From Planctomycetaceae bacterium (GTDB lineage Bacteria > Planctomycetota > Planctomycetia > Planctomycetales > Planctomycetaceae): a stretch of DNA of 64,000 bases. The stretch is from contig CP051247.1 in assembly GCA_017795105.1 (NCBI GenBank), positions 2,294,001 through 2,358,000 of the forward strand, read 5' to 3'. The translations under genes were made by a program, and so were the position numbers. The number at the start of each line of letters is the position of its first letter. The stretch's first letter is position 1. The notes under the pieces are model-generated. The model was not told the DNA's origin, searched no databases, and saw only the letters and a list, made by a program, of their open reading frames with translations. Below, one piece after another: positions 50,623 through 58,820 of the stretch.

Positions 50623-50662
50623 CTCCTGCGGCACCCTGATCGCAGAGCTAGCAGGGCCACCC
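50623..50662. repeat. Degenerate family A repeat
   Basis: Shows the CTCC start and GGCCACCC end with a weak core (CTGATCGC / GCTAGCAG) and lacks the CGGCTTCGCC left flank. It lies 84 bp past the stop of the third nucleoside hydrolase gene. Confidence 0.65.
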
Positions 50663-50745
50663 ACCCGTTCGTTCAGATCAAAGAAACAAGGTCCGCTGTG
50701 GATTTCGGGAGGACGCTTTCCGCGTCCGCACGGCGGACCCTACGT

Positions 50746-51789
50746 TTAGTTTTGATGTGGGGGTTCGCTGGCCAGGAAGACGAGGGCTTCCTTAACGCGA
50801 ATCTTCTGCGTTTCGTCGAGGATCATGTACTGGTGCTGGCCTTCGGAGTCGGCTCGGAAAGTCGTCAGGCCATCATCGGCGACATCGACGTAACCGTTTT
50901 CAGACAGACCAAAGTAACCGCGATTCGGACGCACGGCGTGCAGGACGCTTGTCAGATCCCAGGTCGGGCGGTCGTGGGGCGGCGGGTTGTAGAGGATGTA
51001 GGCTTCCTTAAGTGGATGATGCTCGACGTACTCGTAATCCTGCTCGATGCTTTCGTGCGGATATCGCAGGTTCAGACCGATCTCATATCCACTCCAGATG
51101 ACCGACGTCGGCCATTCCTTCGCCAGCTTCTGATTGGAGGGAATATCCTTAATGATGTTGTATTCCTTGTGATCGTACGGCTTCCCTTCGCGGTTCGGGA
51201 TCTGCTCGAAGGCTCCGGCCATGATCGACAGCAGCTTTACCTTCTTCGCGATCAGTTCCTTGCCGGAGAGCGGGCTGATGTCGTCCGGTTCACTGTCGAG
51301 CAGGTTGGCGAGGTTTGTTGAGAACCCGACCTGAGCGATGGCGACGGAGTTGTCTTCCGCATCGGCCAGGGCCTGCCGCAGAACGGTGACGGCATCCGGG
51401 GCATTCTTGCCCGAACGCAGATCGTGCGGGTAGCGGTCCTTGCCTTCGTCCTGCCTGGAAGCCAGCACGTTAAAGCGGCCCGCTTCCGGAGTCACCCCGC
51501 TGTCGCAGACTCCGATTGGGATTTCGCCCCGACCGTAGAACGTGTTGACCGCATCGACAAACGGAGCAGCCAGTTCGTGATCCTTGGTGAGCGTCACGGC
51601 GAGCAGTTCGCATTCGCCGCGGCTCTGCAAAGCATGAATCACGCCGAGCGCCAGCACATCGTCGATGTCGTTCCCGCTGTCGGTGTCGAAAATCAGTGGC
51701 ACCGGTTCGTTGGCTGCGCTGTCGTTGACCAACCCGCCCGAGACGATCGCTCCGGCGAGAAGAACAAGATGAAGTGGCTTCCAGTTCAT
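50746..51789 (-). CDS. Secreted nucleoside hydrolase-like protein (paralogue 3)
   Basis: 347 aa from ATG at 51789; an in-frame GTG at 51819 would overlap the regulator's end and gives a poorer signal peptide. A signal peptide (about 1-27) precedes the fold with FDTDSGNDIDDVLALGVI, GFSTNLANLLD and RPTWDLTSVLHAV. It is closest in motif to paralogue 2. It is 26 bp past the LacI gene stop, so probably first in the transcript after the regulator. Confidence 0.87.
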   Translation of the reverse strand: MNWKPLHLVLLAGAIVSGGLVNDSAANEPVPLIFDTDSGNDIDDVLALGVIHALQSRGECELLAVTLTKDHELAAPFVDAVNTFYGRGEIPIGVCDSGVTPEAGRFNVLASRQDEGKDRYPHDLRSGKNAPDAVTVLRQALADAEDNSVAIAQVGFSTNLANLLDSEPDDISPLSGKELIAKKVKLLSIMAGAFEQIPNREGKPYDHKEYNIIKDIPSNQKLAKEWPTSVIWSGYEIGLNLRYPHESIEQDYEYVEHHPLKEAYILYNPPPHDRPTWDLTSVLHAVRPNRGYFGLSENGYVDVADDGLTTFRADSEGQHQYMILDETQKIRVKEALVFLASEPPHQN

Positions 51790-51815
51790 AAGTCTGCTTT
51801 CTGAATAGGTGTCTC

Positions 51816-52841
51816 TCACGACTCGATCGATGCGATTGAGCCGCGTTGGTGAATCTGAACAGGGATACGATGGACTCTCTTGCGGGGCTTTTTCCCCGAT
51901 GCCAGTTGATCAATAAGCAGCCGGGCCGCTGTCCGGCCAATCTCGGTCACGTTCTGGGAGGCGACCGTAAGTGGCGTGGCGACGTACTCAGCAAAAGGGT
52001 GATCGTCGAACGTAACGAGTGAAAGGTCGCGCGGAACCGTCCGTCCGGCTTCGCGAATGGCTCGCAGGCAGCCGAGGGCGATCTGGTTGCTGAAGGCGAA
52101 CAGTGCGGTGAGTTGTCCAGCTCTAAGCAGCGTACCGGCCGCCTGATAGCCCGATTCATCACTGAAGTGGGTTCCTTCAACCTGCCGCGGGTTCCAGTCG
52201 ATGCCGGCTCGCTTGAGTTCTGCCCGGACGCCTTCGATTCGTTCTTCGTTCGGCAGTGTTCCCGGTTCTCCCTGAACGATCCCGATGTGGCGATGCCCGG
52301 CGTCAATGAGCAGTCGCGTGAGTTGAGCCGCTCCGCGCGTATGTTCTGACGTGACGGTCACTGCAGAACCGTCGGGAAACCCGCGGTCGACATGCACGAG
52401 AGGAATGCCGGCGGCCTCGGCTCGTTGAAGATGCCGCGATTCCTGACCGACCGGGCAGACAACCAGCCCTTCGACCTGACGGGAGAGGAACTGTTCGACG
52501 GCTCGCTGTTCGGTCGCGGTCTGTTCGCCGGTGTCGGCCAGCAGGACGGCATAGCCATTCTCTTCCGCGGCTCGGGTCACTTCTCGGGCGATGGCGGCGA
52601 AGAAGGGATTGGCCACATCGGGCACGACCACACCGAGCAGACCGGTCTTCTGAGAACGCAGAGCCTGAGCCGTTCTGCTCGGACGGAACTTCAACTTCTG
52701 AGCCGCCTGCTGCACGGCCTCTTCGGTCCGCGAACTGATGCGATATTCCCGTGCCTTCCCCGCCAGTGCGCGCGATGCCGTCGACACGCTGACCCCAGCG
52801 GCATCGGCAACCTGTTGCAGTGTGGAGGGAGTTGTGGACAC
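51816..52841 (-). CDS. LacI-family transcriptional regulator
   Basis: 341 aa from GTG at 52841, preceded by AGAAGG six bases upstream; the ATG further out at 52964 gives an implausible N-terminus. The N-terminal helix-turn-helix is TLQQVADAAGVSVSTASRALAGK (about 6-28) and the ligand domain begins at about 60 (TGLLGVVVPDVANPFF), with ALFAFSNQIALG and VTFDDHPFAEYV. It most likely represses the downstream nucleoside/ribose genes and responds to ribose or a nucleoside, an inference from position. Confidence 0.92.
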   Translation of the reverse strand: MSTTPSTLQQVADAAGVSVSTASRALAGKAREYRISSRTEEAVQQAAQKLKFRPSRTAQALRSQKTGLLGVVVPDVANPFFAAIAREVTRAAEENGYAVLLADTGEQTATEQRAVEQFLSRQVEGLVVCPVGQESRHLQRAEAAGIPLVHVDRGFPDGSAVTVTSEHTRGAAQLTRLLIDAGHRHIGIVQGEPGTLPNEERIEGVRAELKRAGIDWNPRQVEGTHFSDESGYQAAGTLLRAGQLTALFAFSNQIALGCLRAIREAGRTVPRDLSLVTFDDHPFAEYVATPLTVASQNVTEIGRTAARLLIDQLASGKKPRKRVHRIPVQIHQRGSIASIES

Positions 52842-52866
52842 GGTGCCTTCTCGGAAACAACCTAGG

Positions 52867-52878
52867 ACAAACGATTGT
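52867..52878. promoter_or_regulatory. Candidate LacI-family operator
   Basis: ACAA-A-CG-A-TTGT, a CG-centred palindrome of the LacI-family type, lies 26-37 bp upstream of the regulator's start; a second partial site, TTGCAAGCG, lies at 52904-52912. Either could be an autoregulatory operator. This is pattern matching only. Confidence 0.3.
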
Positions 52879-52957
52879 GCAAGATGGCACACCGGAGACG
52901 GAATTGCAAGCGTTGATGGGTATGTGGGAAGGCCTTTCAACTTGTTCAATCGGCAGA

Positions 52958-53004
52958 CTCCCACGGCTTCGCCGCCCTGATAGCCGAGCTATCAGGGCCA
53001 CCCC
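52958..53004. repeat. Family A palindromic repeat
   Basis: The best-preserved single copy: flanks ACGGCTTCGCCGCC and GGCCACCC around arms CTGATAGC / GCTATCAG. It is the reverse complement of the first unit at 42420-42466 with one mismatch over about 45 bp. The gap 52842-53204 also holds palindromes at 53088-53107 (CCCAGACGTG / CACGTCTGGG, perfect) and 53171-53190 (CACAGAGAT / ATCTCTGTG), 15 bp past the sulfatase stop. Confidence 0.9.
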
Positions 53005-53204
53005 TACAGCATTCGTCCAACTAGTTCGCCGCGTCCACTCCTGTTGGAGCATTCGGCGATGCAGGGATTCTTCCTGTGACTTCGTCACCCAGACGTGCAC
53101 GTCTGGGCTATCTGAGGTTGGCGTACTCAAATTAGGGGACATTGAAGACAGGCTCCCGTTGCTGCGCAAAACACAGAGATGAATCTCTGTGCGATCCGGG
53201 ATGG

Positions 53205-54821
53205 TTAGCGGGCGCGGAGGTATTGGACTTCGTAGTCTTCGGGAAGCGGCGTCACGTTGTTCGCTTCGGCCCAGGTGTTCCATTGCTGTTCGAGGTCGGC
53301 GGCGATTTCGGGGTGAACGCGGACGAGGTTGTTTCGTTCGATGCGATCGCGCTGCATGTCGTAGAGTTCCCACGGGCGCCCCCGGAAGGCGACGAGTTTC
53401 CAGCGGCCGGCGTGAATGGCCCGGTTCCCTTCATGTTCAAAGAAGAGCGGACGCTCCACGTTGGTGGACTTCACGTACTTCTGCAGACTCTGCCCGGGAT
53501 AGCGGTCATCGATCGTTCCACCCGCCGCTGTCACGAGAGTCGGCAGAATATCGATCAGATGTAGTGGAACGTCGCTGATCTGTCCGCCGTCGGTGGGATT
53601 GCGAGGATCGACGATAATAAACGGAGACGTAATGCCTCCTTCGTGGACATAGTGCTTATACATGCGGAACGGAGTATTGCTCGCGTTCGCCCAGCCCGAG
53701 CCAGCGCTGTGGAAGGTGCCGGGCGTTCCCATCTGATCGAGTTCCTCGCCGCGATGCAGAATGTTGTTCGGACTCGAGGAAACATCGAAGCCGTACGGAT
53801 CCCACTCAGCACAGGCTCCGTTATCAGAGAGGAACACGATGACCGTCTTGTTAAGTTGATCGGACTGCTCGAGGTGGTCGATCACGCGACCGATCTGTTG
53901 ATCCATGCGGTCGACCATCGCGGCGTAGATCGCCATGCGTCGGGCGAGATCGGCTCGCCTTTCTTCAGGAACGTCGGCCCAGGCCGGGTTGAGTCCTGTT
54001 TCGGTCTCGCCGTAGTTCGCGTAAGGAGACCGAAACGTCAGCTGCATCTCCGCCGGCACGATGCCGAGCTTCTTCATCCGGGCGAGACGCTCTTCCCGAA
54101 TGACATCCCAGCCAACGTGATACCGATCGGCATAGCGGGCGATATCTTCCTGCGGAGCCTGTAGCGGGAAGTGCGGAGCGTTGTAGGCCAGATACAGAAA
54201 CCAGGGCTGGTCCTGATTGCTCTGAGCGATCTCCAGAAACTGCATCGCGTGGTCGGTCACCGCATCGGTGGCGTAGAACGTTCCCTCGGGATACTCGATG
54301 CGTTTTCGATCCGCCGGGAGACGCGTGAAATGATCGGCCTCCCAGAAAGTTTTGGCGCTTACGAGGGTGCCGTAGAATTCACGGAAACCGTGGGCGGTCG
54401 GATCGTCGGTGCCAAGATGCCACTTCCCTGCGATGTAGGACTGATAGCCGAGCGGCTCAAGAACCTGAGCGAGGGTCGGAACCCCGGGCGTAACGCGGCC
54501 GCGATAACCGGGACGCTGGAGATCCTGCGTCATATGCCCCAGTCCAACGGAATGCGGATACTGTCCCGTCAGCAGTGCTGCTCGCGAGGGGCAACAGCGC
54601 GATGTGGTATAGAACCGAGTGAACCTGGTCCCCTGCCCGGCCAGCCGATCGAGATTCGGTGTGTTGATTTCTCCGCCATAGCAGCCGAGATCGCTGAAAC
54701 CGAGATCGTCGGCCACGATGACGAGAATGTTCGGTCGCTCGTTCGCAGACGCCTCTGCGACTGAATAGGCGAGCATGAGCAGAAGCGTCAGAAATGCGCG
54801 GAAACCGGACGGTGTCTTCAT
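53205..54821 (-). CDS. Secreted type I sulfatase
   Basis: 538 aa from ATG at 54821 with GAGG eight bases upstream. A signal peptide (about 1-26) precedes the sulfatase fold: metal-binding ADDLGFSDLG (about 37-46), the formylglycine motif Cys76-Cys-Pro-Ser-Arg80, KWHLG and later FLSDNGACAEW. Cys76 would be converted to formylglycine and hydrolyse sulfate esters, often from algal polysaccharides. It faces the porin gene divergently across 477 bp. A converting enzyme is not in the window. Confidence 0.94.
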   Translation of the reverse strand: MKTPSGFRAFLTLLLMLAYSVAEASANERPNILVIVADDLGFSDLGCYGGEINTPNLDRLAGQGTRFTRFYTTSRCCPSRAALLTGQYPHSVGLGHMTQDLQRPGYRGRVTPGVPTLAQVLEPLGYQSYIAGKWHLGTDDPTAHGFREFYGTLVSAKTFWEADHFTRLPADRKRIEYPEGTFYATDAVTDHAMQFLEIAQSNQDQPWFLYLAYNAPHFPLQAPQEDIARYADRYHVGWDVIREERLARMKKLGIVPAEMQLTFRSPYANYGETETGLNPAWADVPEERRADLARRMAIYAAMVDRMDQQIGRVIDHLEQSDQLNKTVIVFLSDNGACAEWDPYGFDVSSSPNNILHRGEELDQMGTPGTFHSAGSGWANASNTPFRMYKHYVHEGGITSPFIIVDPRNPTDGGQISDVPLHLIDILPTLVTAAGGTIDDRYPGQSLQKYVKSTNVERPLFFEHEGNRAIHAGRWKLVAFRGRPWELYDMQRDRIERNNLVRVHPEIAADLEQQWNTWAEANNVTPLPEDYEVQYLRAR

Positions 54822-55298
54822 GCAGTCGACCTCAACAGGGGCAGGAAAACCGAGACGATCGAATCGAAATGCTCCGGCTGGGAGACGTTTCCCAAACGGA
54901 ACTGGAGAACAAATCGTACACGGCGGCCCAGTTACTTCGCATCTCCACGTGTTGATTTTAACGATTAGGTAAGAAGGTCCGGCAGTTGTCGGCAAGCCGA
55001 TTGCGTTCGCAGCATGCCCATTAAATCGGCAAAGTCGAGAATTCCCGGAATTCCGATTCAAGGAGTACCCGACCAGTTTCGCGTTCTGAACGAGGCGGGT
55101 CCGGAGATGCCGAGCACGACGTTCGGCGACTCGGGCGTCGCGAATGTTGAAGGAGCAACGTTCCAGGTCCCTTTAAGACCGGCGGGTTTCAGGGATGAGC
55201 AGATGCCGAGGCAAACGCCCTGCGCGATCAGTCTCGACGAACTCCCGCATCGACACACTTGCTCTTCGATTCGTTCGAACTTCCAGGAAGGAATTCAG
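54822..55298. other. Divergent intergenic region
   Basis: 477 bp between the sulfatase (minus) and porin (plus) genes, with both promoters. I see no secure promoter or operator. The open frame running from 55014 into the porin gene lacks a ribosome site and is ignored. Confidence 0.45.
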
Positions 55299-56828
55299 AT
55301 GTTGTTCAAGAAACTCGCCCTGGCCACTGGGGTCGGCGCTTTACTCGGCGTCTGCTTTGCCGACTCGCTGCCAGCCGTCGAAACGAGTGACAGCGAAATT
55401 CGTCTCGTCTCCTGCTCCACCGATGAGTGCTGCGACGACTGTGTCGACAGCTGTGTGGATGATTGTGTGGACGGCTGCTGCTCGATCGATGTCTTTGAAG
55501 ATTGTGAAAAACCGTTTCTGCCCGAGCTCGAACCAATTACTTTCGAAAACTGCGTGTGGAAAGGCGAAGCCGGCATGGCGATTCGTTATCGCTATCTGCA
55601 CGAAATGAACCGCCTGCGACCAGGCGGGCCGGGCCTGAGCAGTTACGATCAGTGGCGCTGGACGCCGCACGCCTCCGTCACTTGGAACGATACGGTCACC
55701 GGTTACGTCGAAGCGATCGATGCCAGCACGTTCGGTGAAGAGCTGCCGATTCTGCCGATCGATGAAAACCGGGCCGATCTGCTGCAGTACTATGTCGACG
55801 TCAAACTGATGGAACTCGAAAACGGCGAAGTCCACGGCCGTTACGGGCGACAGACGCTGCTCTACGGCGACCAGCATGTGATGTCGCCGCTCAGCTGGGC
55901 GAATACCTTCCGTAACTTCGAAGGCTTCAAGACCTATTACAAAGGCGACAAGTGGGACATTGATGCCTTTGCGGTCCAGCCGGTCAACGGAGCGGCCCGG
56001 GGCACGGTCTTCAAAACAGAATCGTTCGACACGCCCGACCAGAGCGAATGGGTCAACGGGGTTTACGCGACGTATCGCGGCCTCGATCAGGGCACGATGG
56101 ACATCTACTGGATCTGGGATGTGGAGAACGAACCGGATCTGACTCGACAGGACGGGAACCGTCACACATTCGGTGCCCGGTACTACGGAAAGAAAGAAGT
56201 CAAAGACTGCTGCGACACCGTCGAGCGAACTTGGGGCTACGACGTTCAGGGAGCCTTCCAGGTGGGGGAAGATGACTTCCAGTCGGGCGGACCTGATCTC
56301 GATGTCTTCGCTGGCTTCTTCAACGCGACCGTTTCTCACACCTGGAACAAGGTCGACATGAAGCCGACCGTCTTCGCCCTCTACTACCTTGGCTCGGGCG
56401 ATGAGGATCCGACCGACGGACGCGACAGTACCTACTTCTCGCTGTATCCGCTCGGCCACGCTTACTGGGGTATTCTCGATAACCTCGGCGGCCAGAACAT
56501 GGTCGACTATTCGATCGGCTCCAAGATCGCGCCGACTGAGAAACTCTCTCTGCTCGCCCAGTGGCACTGGTTCGATAAGCACCGGACGCAGGATTACGTC
56601 TACAACATTGCCGGCGCTCCGCTGGGGCCCCGGTCCACAGATGCGGGCGGCACCGAAGACAGCCACATCGGGAATGAACTCGATCTGATCGCAACGTACG
56701 TCGTCAACAAGAACCTCACCCTGCAGGGTGGTTACTCCTGGTTCTGGTATGGCGGAGCGGTCACGAACACGGCTCTCAACCGGGACGATGCCCGTCAGTT
56801 CTACTTCCTGGCGAATTATCAGTTCTAA
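55299..56828 (+). CDS. Outer-membrane porin-like protein (alginate_exp-like) with Cys-rich N-terminus
   Basis: 509 aa from ATG at 55299, preceded by GGAAGGA. A signal peptide (about 1-22) is followed by a segment with nine Cys between residues 39 and 69, including DDCVD repeats, and then a long region of alternating amphipathic strands with aromatic ends typical of a beta-barrel, resembling the alginate-export family; the last residue is Phe, the usual outer-membrane signal. The Cys-rich part is outside the barrel pattern. A strong terminator follows. Transported substrate unknown. Confidence 0.8.
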   Translation: MLFKKLALATGVGALLGVCFADSLPAVETSDSEIRLVSCSTDECCDDCVDSCVDDCVDGCCSIDVFEDCEKPFLPELEPITFENCVWKGEAGMAIRYRYLHEMNRLRPGGPGLSSYDQWRWTPHASVTWNDTVTGYVEAIDASTFGEELPILPIDENRADLLQYYVDVKLMELENGEVHGRYGRQTLLYGDQHVMSPLSWANTFRNFEGFKTYYKGDKWDIDAFAVQPVNGAARGTVFKTESFDTPDQSEWVNGVYATYRGLDQGTMDIYWIWDVENEPDLTRQDGNRHTFGARYYGKKEVKDCCDTVERTWGYDVQGAFQVGEDDFQSGGPDLDVFAGFFNATVSHTWNKVDMKPTVFALYYLGSGDEDPTDGRDSTYFSLYPLGHAYWGILDNLGGQNMVDYSIGSKIAPTEKLSLLAQWHWFDKHRTQDYVYNIAGAPLGPRSTDAGGTEDSHIGNELDLIATYVVNKNLTLQGGYSWFWYGGAVTNTALNRDDARQFYFLANYQF

Positions 56829-56869
56829 GCGAGACGCGGCACGCTCTCGAAACTCTCCTGCGATTGCCC

Positions 56870-56905
56870 AAAGCAGGACCGGAACTCCGGTCCTGCTTTT
56901 TTCTT
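56870..56905 (+). terminator. Rho-independent terminator
   Basis: A stem of about 13 bp (AAAGCAGGACCGG / CCGGTCCTGCTTT) with a four-base loop is followed by a run of T, 41 bp past the porin stop. The rest of the gap to 57220 shows no repeat or gene and must hold the promoter of the uptake operon. Confidence 0.95.
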
Positions 56906-57220
56906 TGCCACTGAGAATGGCATTTCTGTGCGCACAAACTATGCGAACGTGCTGCCTGTTTCCCCAGCAGCGAAGAACCGATCAAAGTTCTCGCGTACGT
57001 CAAACAGGCACCGAAGATGAAATAACAGGCACCATCGTGGCAGACCACGTATCGTGAAATCGGTCGCGTTCGGTCAGCCACGGGGATGCCAGTTCTGCTG
57101 CCGTGAATGGCACATCCATTGCTTTTCCATCCATTGTCTTCGTCGCGCTCTCGTGAAGACAAACAAGTTGGAATTATTCAGGCAATCGTTGTGAGACTCC
57201 TTCACGAAAGCGCCCTGCTG

Positions 57221-58684
57221 ATGATCTGCACTCTCCGTGCTTCACTGTTTCTTTCTGCCCTGGCTCTCTGTGCGTGCCTTCCCGGTTGCAGTACCGGTGA
57301 AGGAGCCGTACCGCTTCGACTCGAATTGACCGAAGCCGATCTGGCCGAAGCCGACAAGCTGGCTCCCCAAGACCTCGAGATCGCCACCAGCGGCACGAAG
57401 AAGTTGACTCTCGAAAAGACCGATCTCAAGTTCGGCTTCATCAAATTGACCGACTGTGCTCCGATCGTCATCGCCCGTGAGAAAGGCTTCTTCGCCGACG
57501 AAGGACTTTCGGTCGAAGTTGTCGCCCAGCCGAACTGGAAGACACTGCTCGACAACGTCATCAGTGGCAACCTCGACGGAGCCCACATGCTCTCCGGCCA
57601 GCCGATCGCCGCCACGATTGGCTTCGGCACCTCCGCTCACGTCATCACGCCGTTCACGATGGATCTGAATGGGAATGGCATCACCGTTTCCAACAGCATC
57701 TGGGAACAGATGCAGCAGAACGATCCTGCTCTGCGATCCGAACAGCCGCCCCACCCGATTACTGCCGATTCGCTGGTGCCAATCGTGAAGTCTCGCCTTG
57801 CTTCCGGAGAGAAGCTGCAGATGGGCATGGTCTTCCCGACATCGACCCACAACTACGAACTTCGCTACTGGCTGGCCGCATCGGGCATTCATCCCGGGAT
57901 GTATACCGAGAGTGATATCGGCGGCCGAACCGACGCCGAGGTCGAGCTCTCCGTCACGCCACCGCCGATGATGCCGGCCACGCTGGAAGCTGGCAACATT
58001 CAGGGTTACTGCGTCGGCGAGCCGTGGAATCAACAGGCAGTTGCCAAAGGCATCGGCGTGCCGGTTTCAACGAACTACGACATCTGGAAGAACAACCCGG
58101 AGAAAGTTTTCGGCGTCACCCAGGAATGGGCCAACGCGAATCCCGACACGATGGTTGCCGTGGTGAAGGCTCTGATCCGAGCCGGGAAATGGCTCGATGA
58201 AACCGACGACACCGGCAAGCTGGTCAACCGTGAAGAAGCCGCCCGCATCCTGTCGCGATCCGATTACGTCGGAGCCGACTTCGACATCATCCGCAATTCG
58301 ATGACGGGATACTTCTACTTTCAGAAGTCGGACAAACGTCCGATGCCAGACTTCAACGTCTTCTACAAGCACTACTGCACCTACCCCTGGTACAGCGATG
58401 GCGTCTGGTTCCTCACACAGATGCGCCGCTGGGGACAGATCACCGAACCGAAGCCAGCCGAGTGGTACGACGAAATCGCCCGCAAGGTCTACAAGCCTGA
58501 GATCTACCTGCAGGCCGCCCAAATGCTGCTCGATGAAGGCCTCATCGAAAAAGACGAAGTCCCCTGGGACTCCGACGGATACAAGCCGCCGACTTCGGAC
58601 TTCATCGACGGCGTCAAATACGACGGTCGCGATCCGATCGGATACCTGAACTCGCACAAGATCGGCAATAAGGACTCCCTGTAA
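57221..58684 (+). CDS. Nitrate/bicarbonate-type ABC transporter substrate-binding lipoprotein
   Basis: 487 aa. A signal sequence with lipobox LPGC (Cys23) is followed by an acidic linker and an NrtA/CmpA-like binding domain: KFGFIKLTDCAPIVIAREKG, LSVEVVAQPNW, ISGNLDGAHMLSGQP and YCVGEPWNQQAV are family phrases. It should bind nitrate, nitrite or a similar anion outside the membrane. ATG at 57221 is chosen over GTG at 57191; both ribosome sites are weak. It opens a plus-strand run of five to six genes. Confidence 0.88.
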   Translation: MICTLRASLFLSALALCACLPGCSTGEGAVPLRLELTEADLAEADKLAPQDLEIATSGTKKLTLEKTDLKFGFIKLTDCAPIVIAREKGFFADEGLSVEVVAQPNWKTLLDNVISGNLDGAHMLSGQPIAATIGFGTSAHVITPFTMDLNGNGITVSNSIWEQMQQNDPALRSEQPPHPITADSLVPIVKSRLASGEKLQMGMVFPTSTHNYELRYWLAASGIHPGMYTESDIGGRTDAEVELSVTPPPMMPATLEAGNIQGYCVGEPWNQQAVAKGIGVPVSTNYDIWKNNPEKVFGVTQEWANANPDTMVAVVKALIRAGKWLDETDDTGKLVNREEAARILSRSDYVGADFDIIRNSMTGYFYFQKSDKRPMPDFNVFYKHYCTYPWYSDGVWFLTQMRRWGQITEPKPAEWYDEIARKVYKPEIYLQAAQMLLDEGLIEKDEVPWDSDGYKPPTSDFIDGVKYDGRDPIGYLNSHKIGNKDSL

Positions 58685-58754
58685 AGACTCCTGAAACATG
58701 TCGCCCGCATTTCCCTCTCACAACTCGGCGAAGTGAAGCGAGAACGAAAACAAA

Positions 58755-58785
58755 CATGTCCACGCGAGTGTGGGCATGCCCCCCT
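58755..58785. repeat. Palindromic repeat (family B-like)
   Basis: Imperfect hairpin with CATGTCCACGC and GTGTGGGCATG, related to the element at 38056-38204. It lies 71 bp past the binding-protein stop and upstream of the permease start, so it sits inside the operon and could set relative expression. Confidence 0.6.
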
Positions 58786-58820
58786 CCAGAACGAGAAACG
58801 ATCTCTTACGAAAGTAAGTC

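Noticed and set aside
52303..53373. 356-aa open frame spanning the LacI start and sulfatase end
   Set aside because: Crosses two real genes out of frame and includes the intergenic palindromes.
55341..56666. 441-aa open frame opposite the porin gene
   Set aside because: Mirror of the porin frame; no signal peptide or domain.
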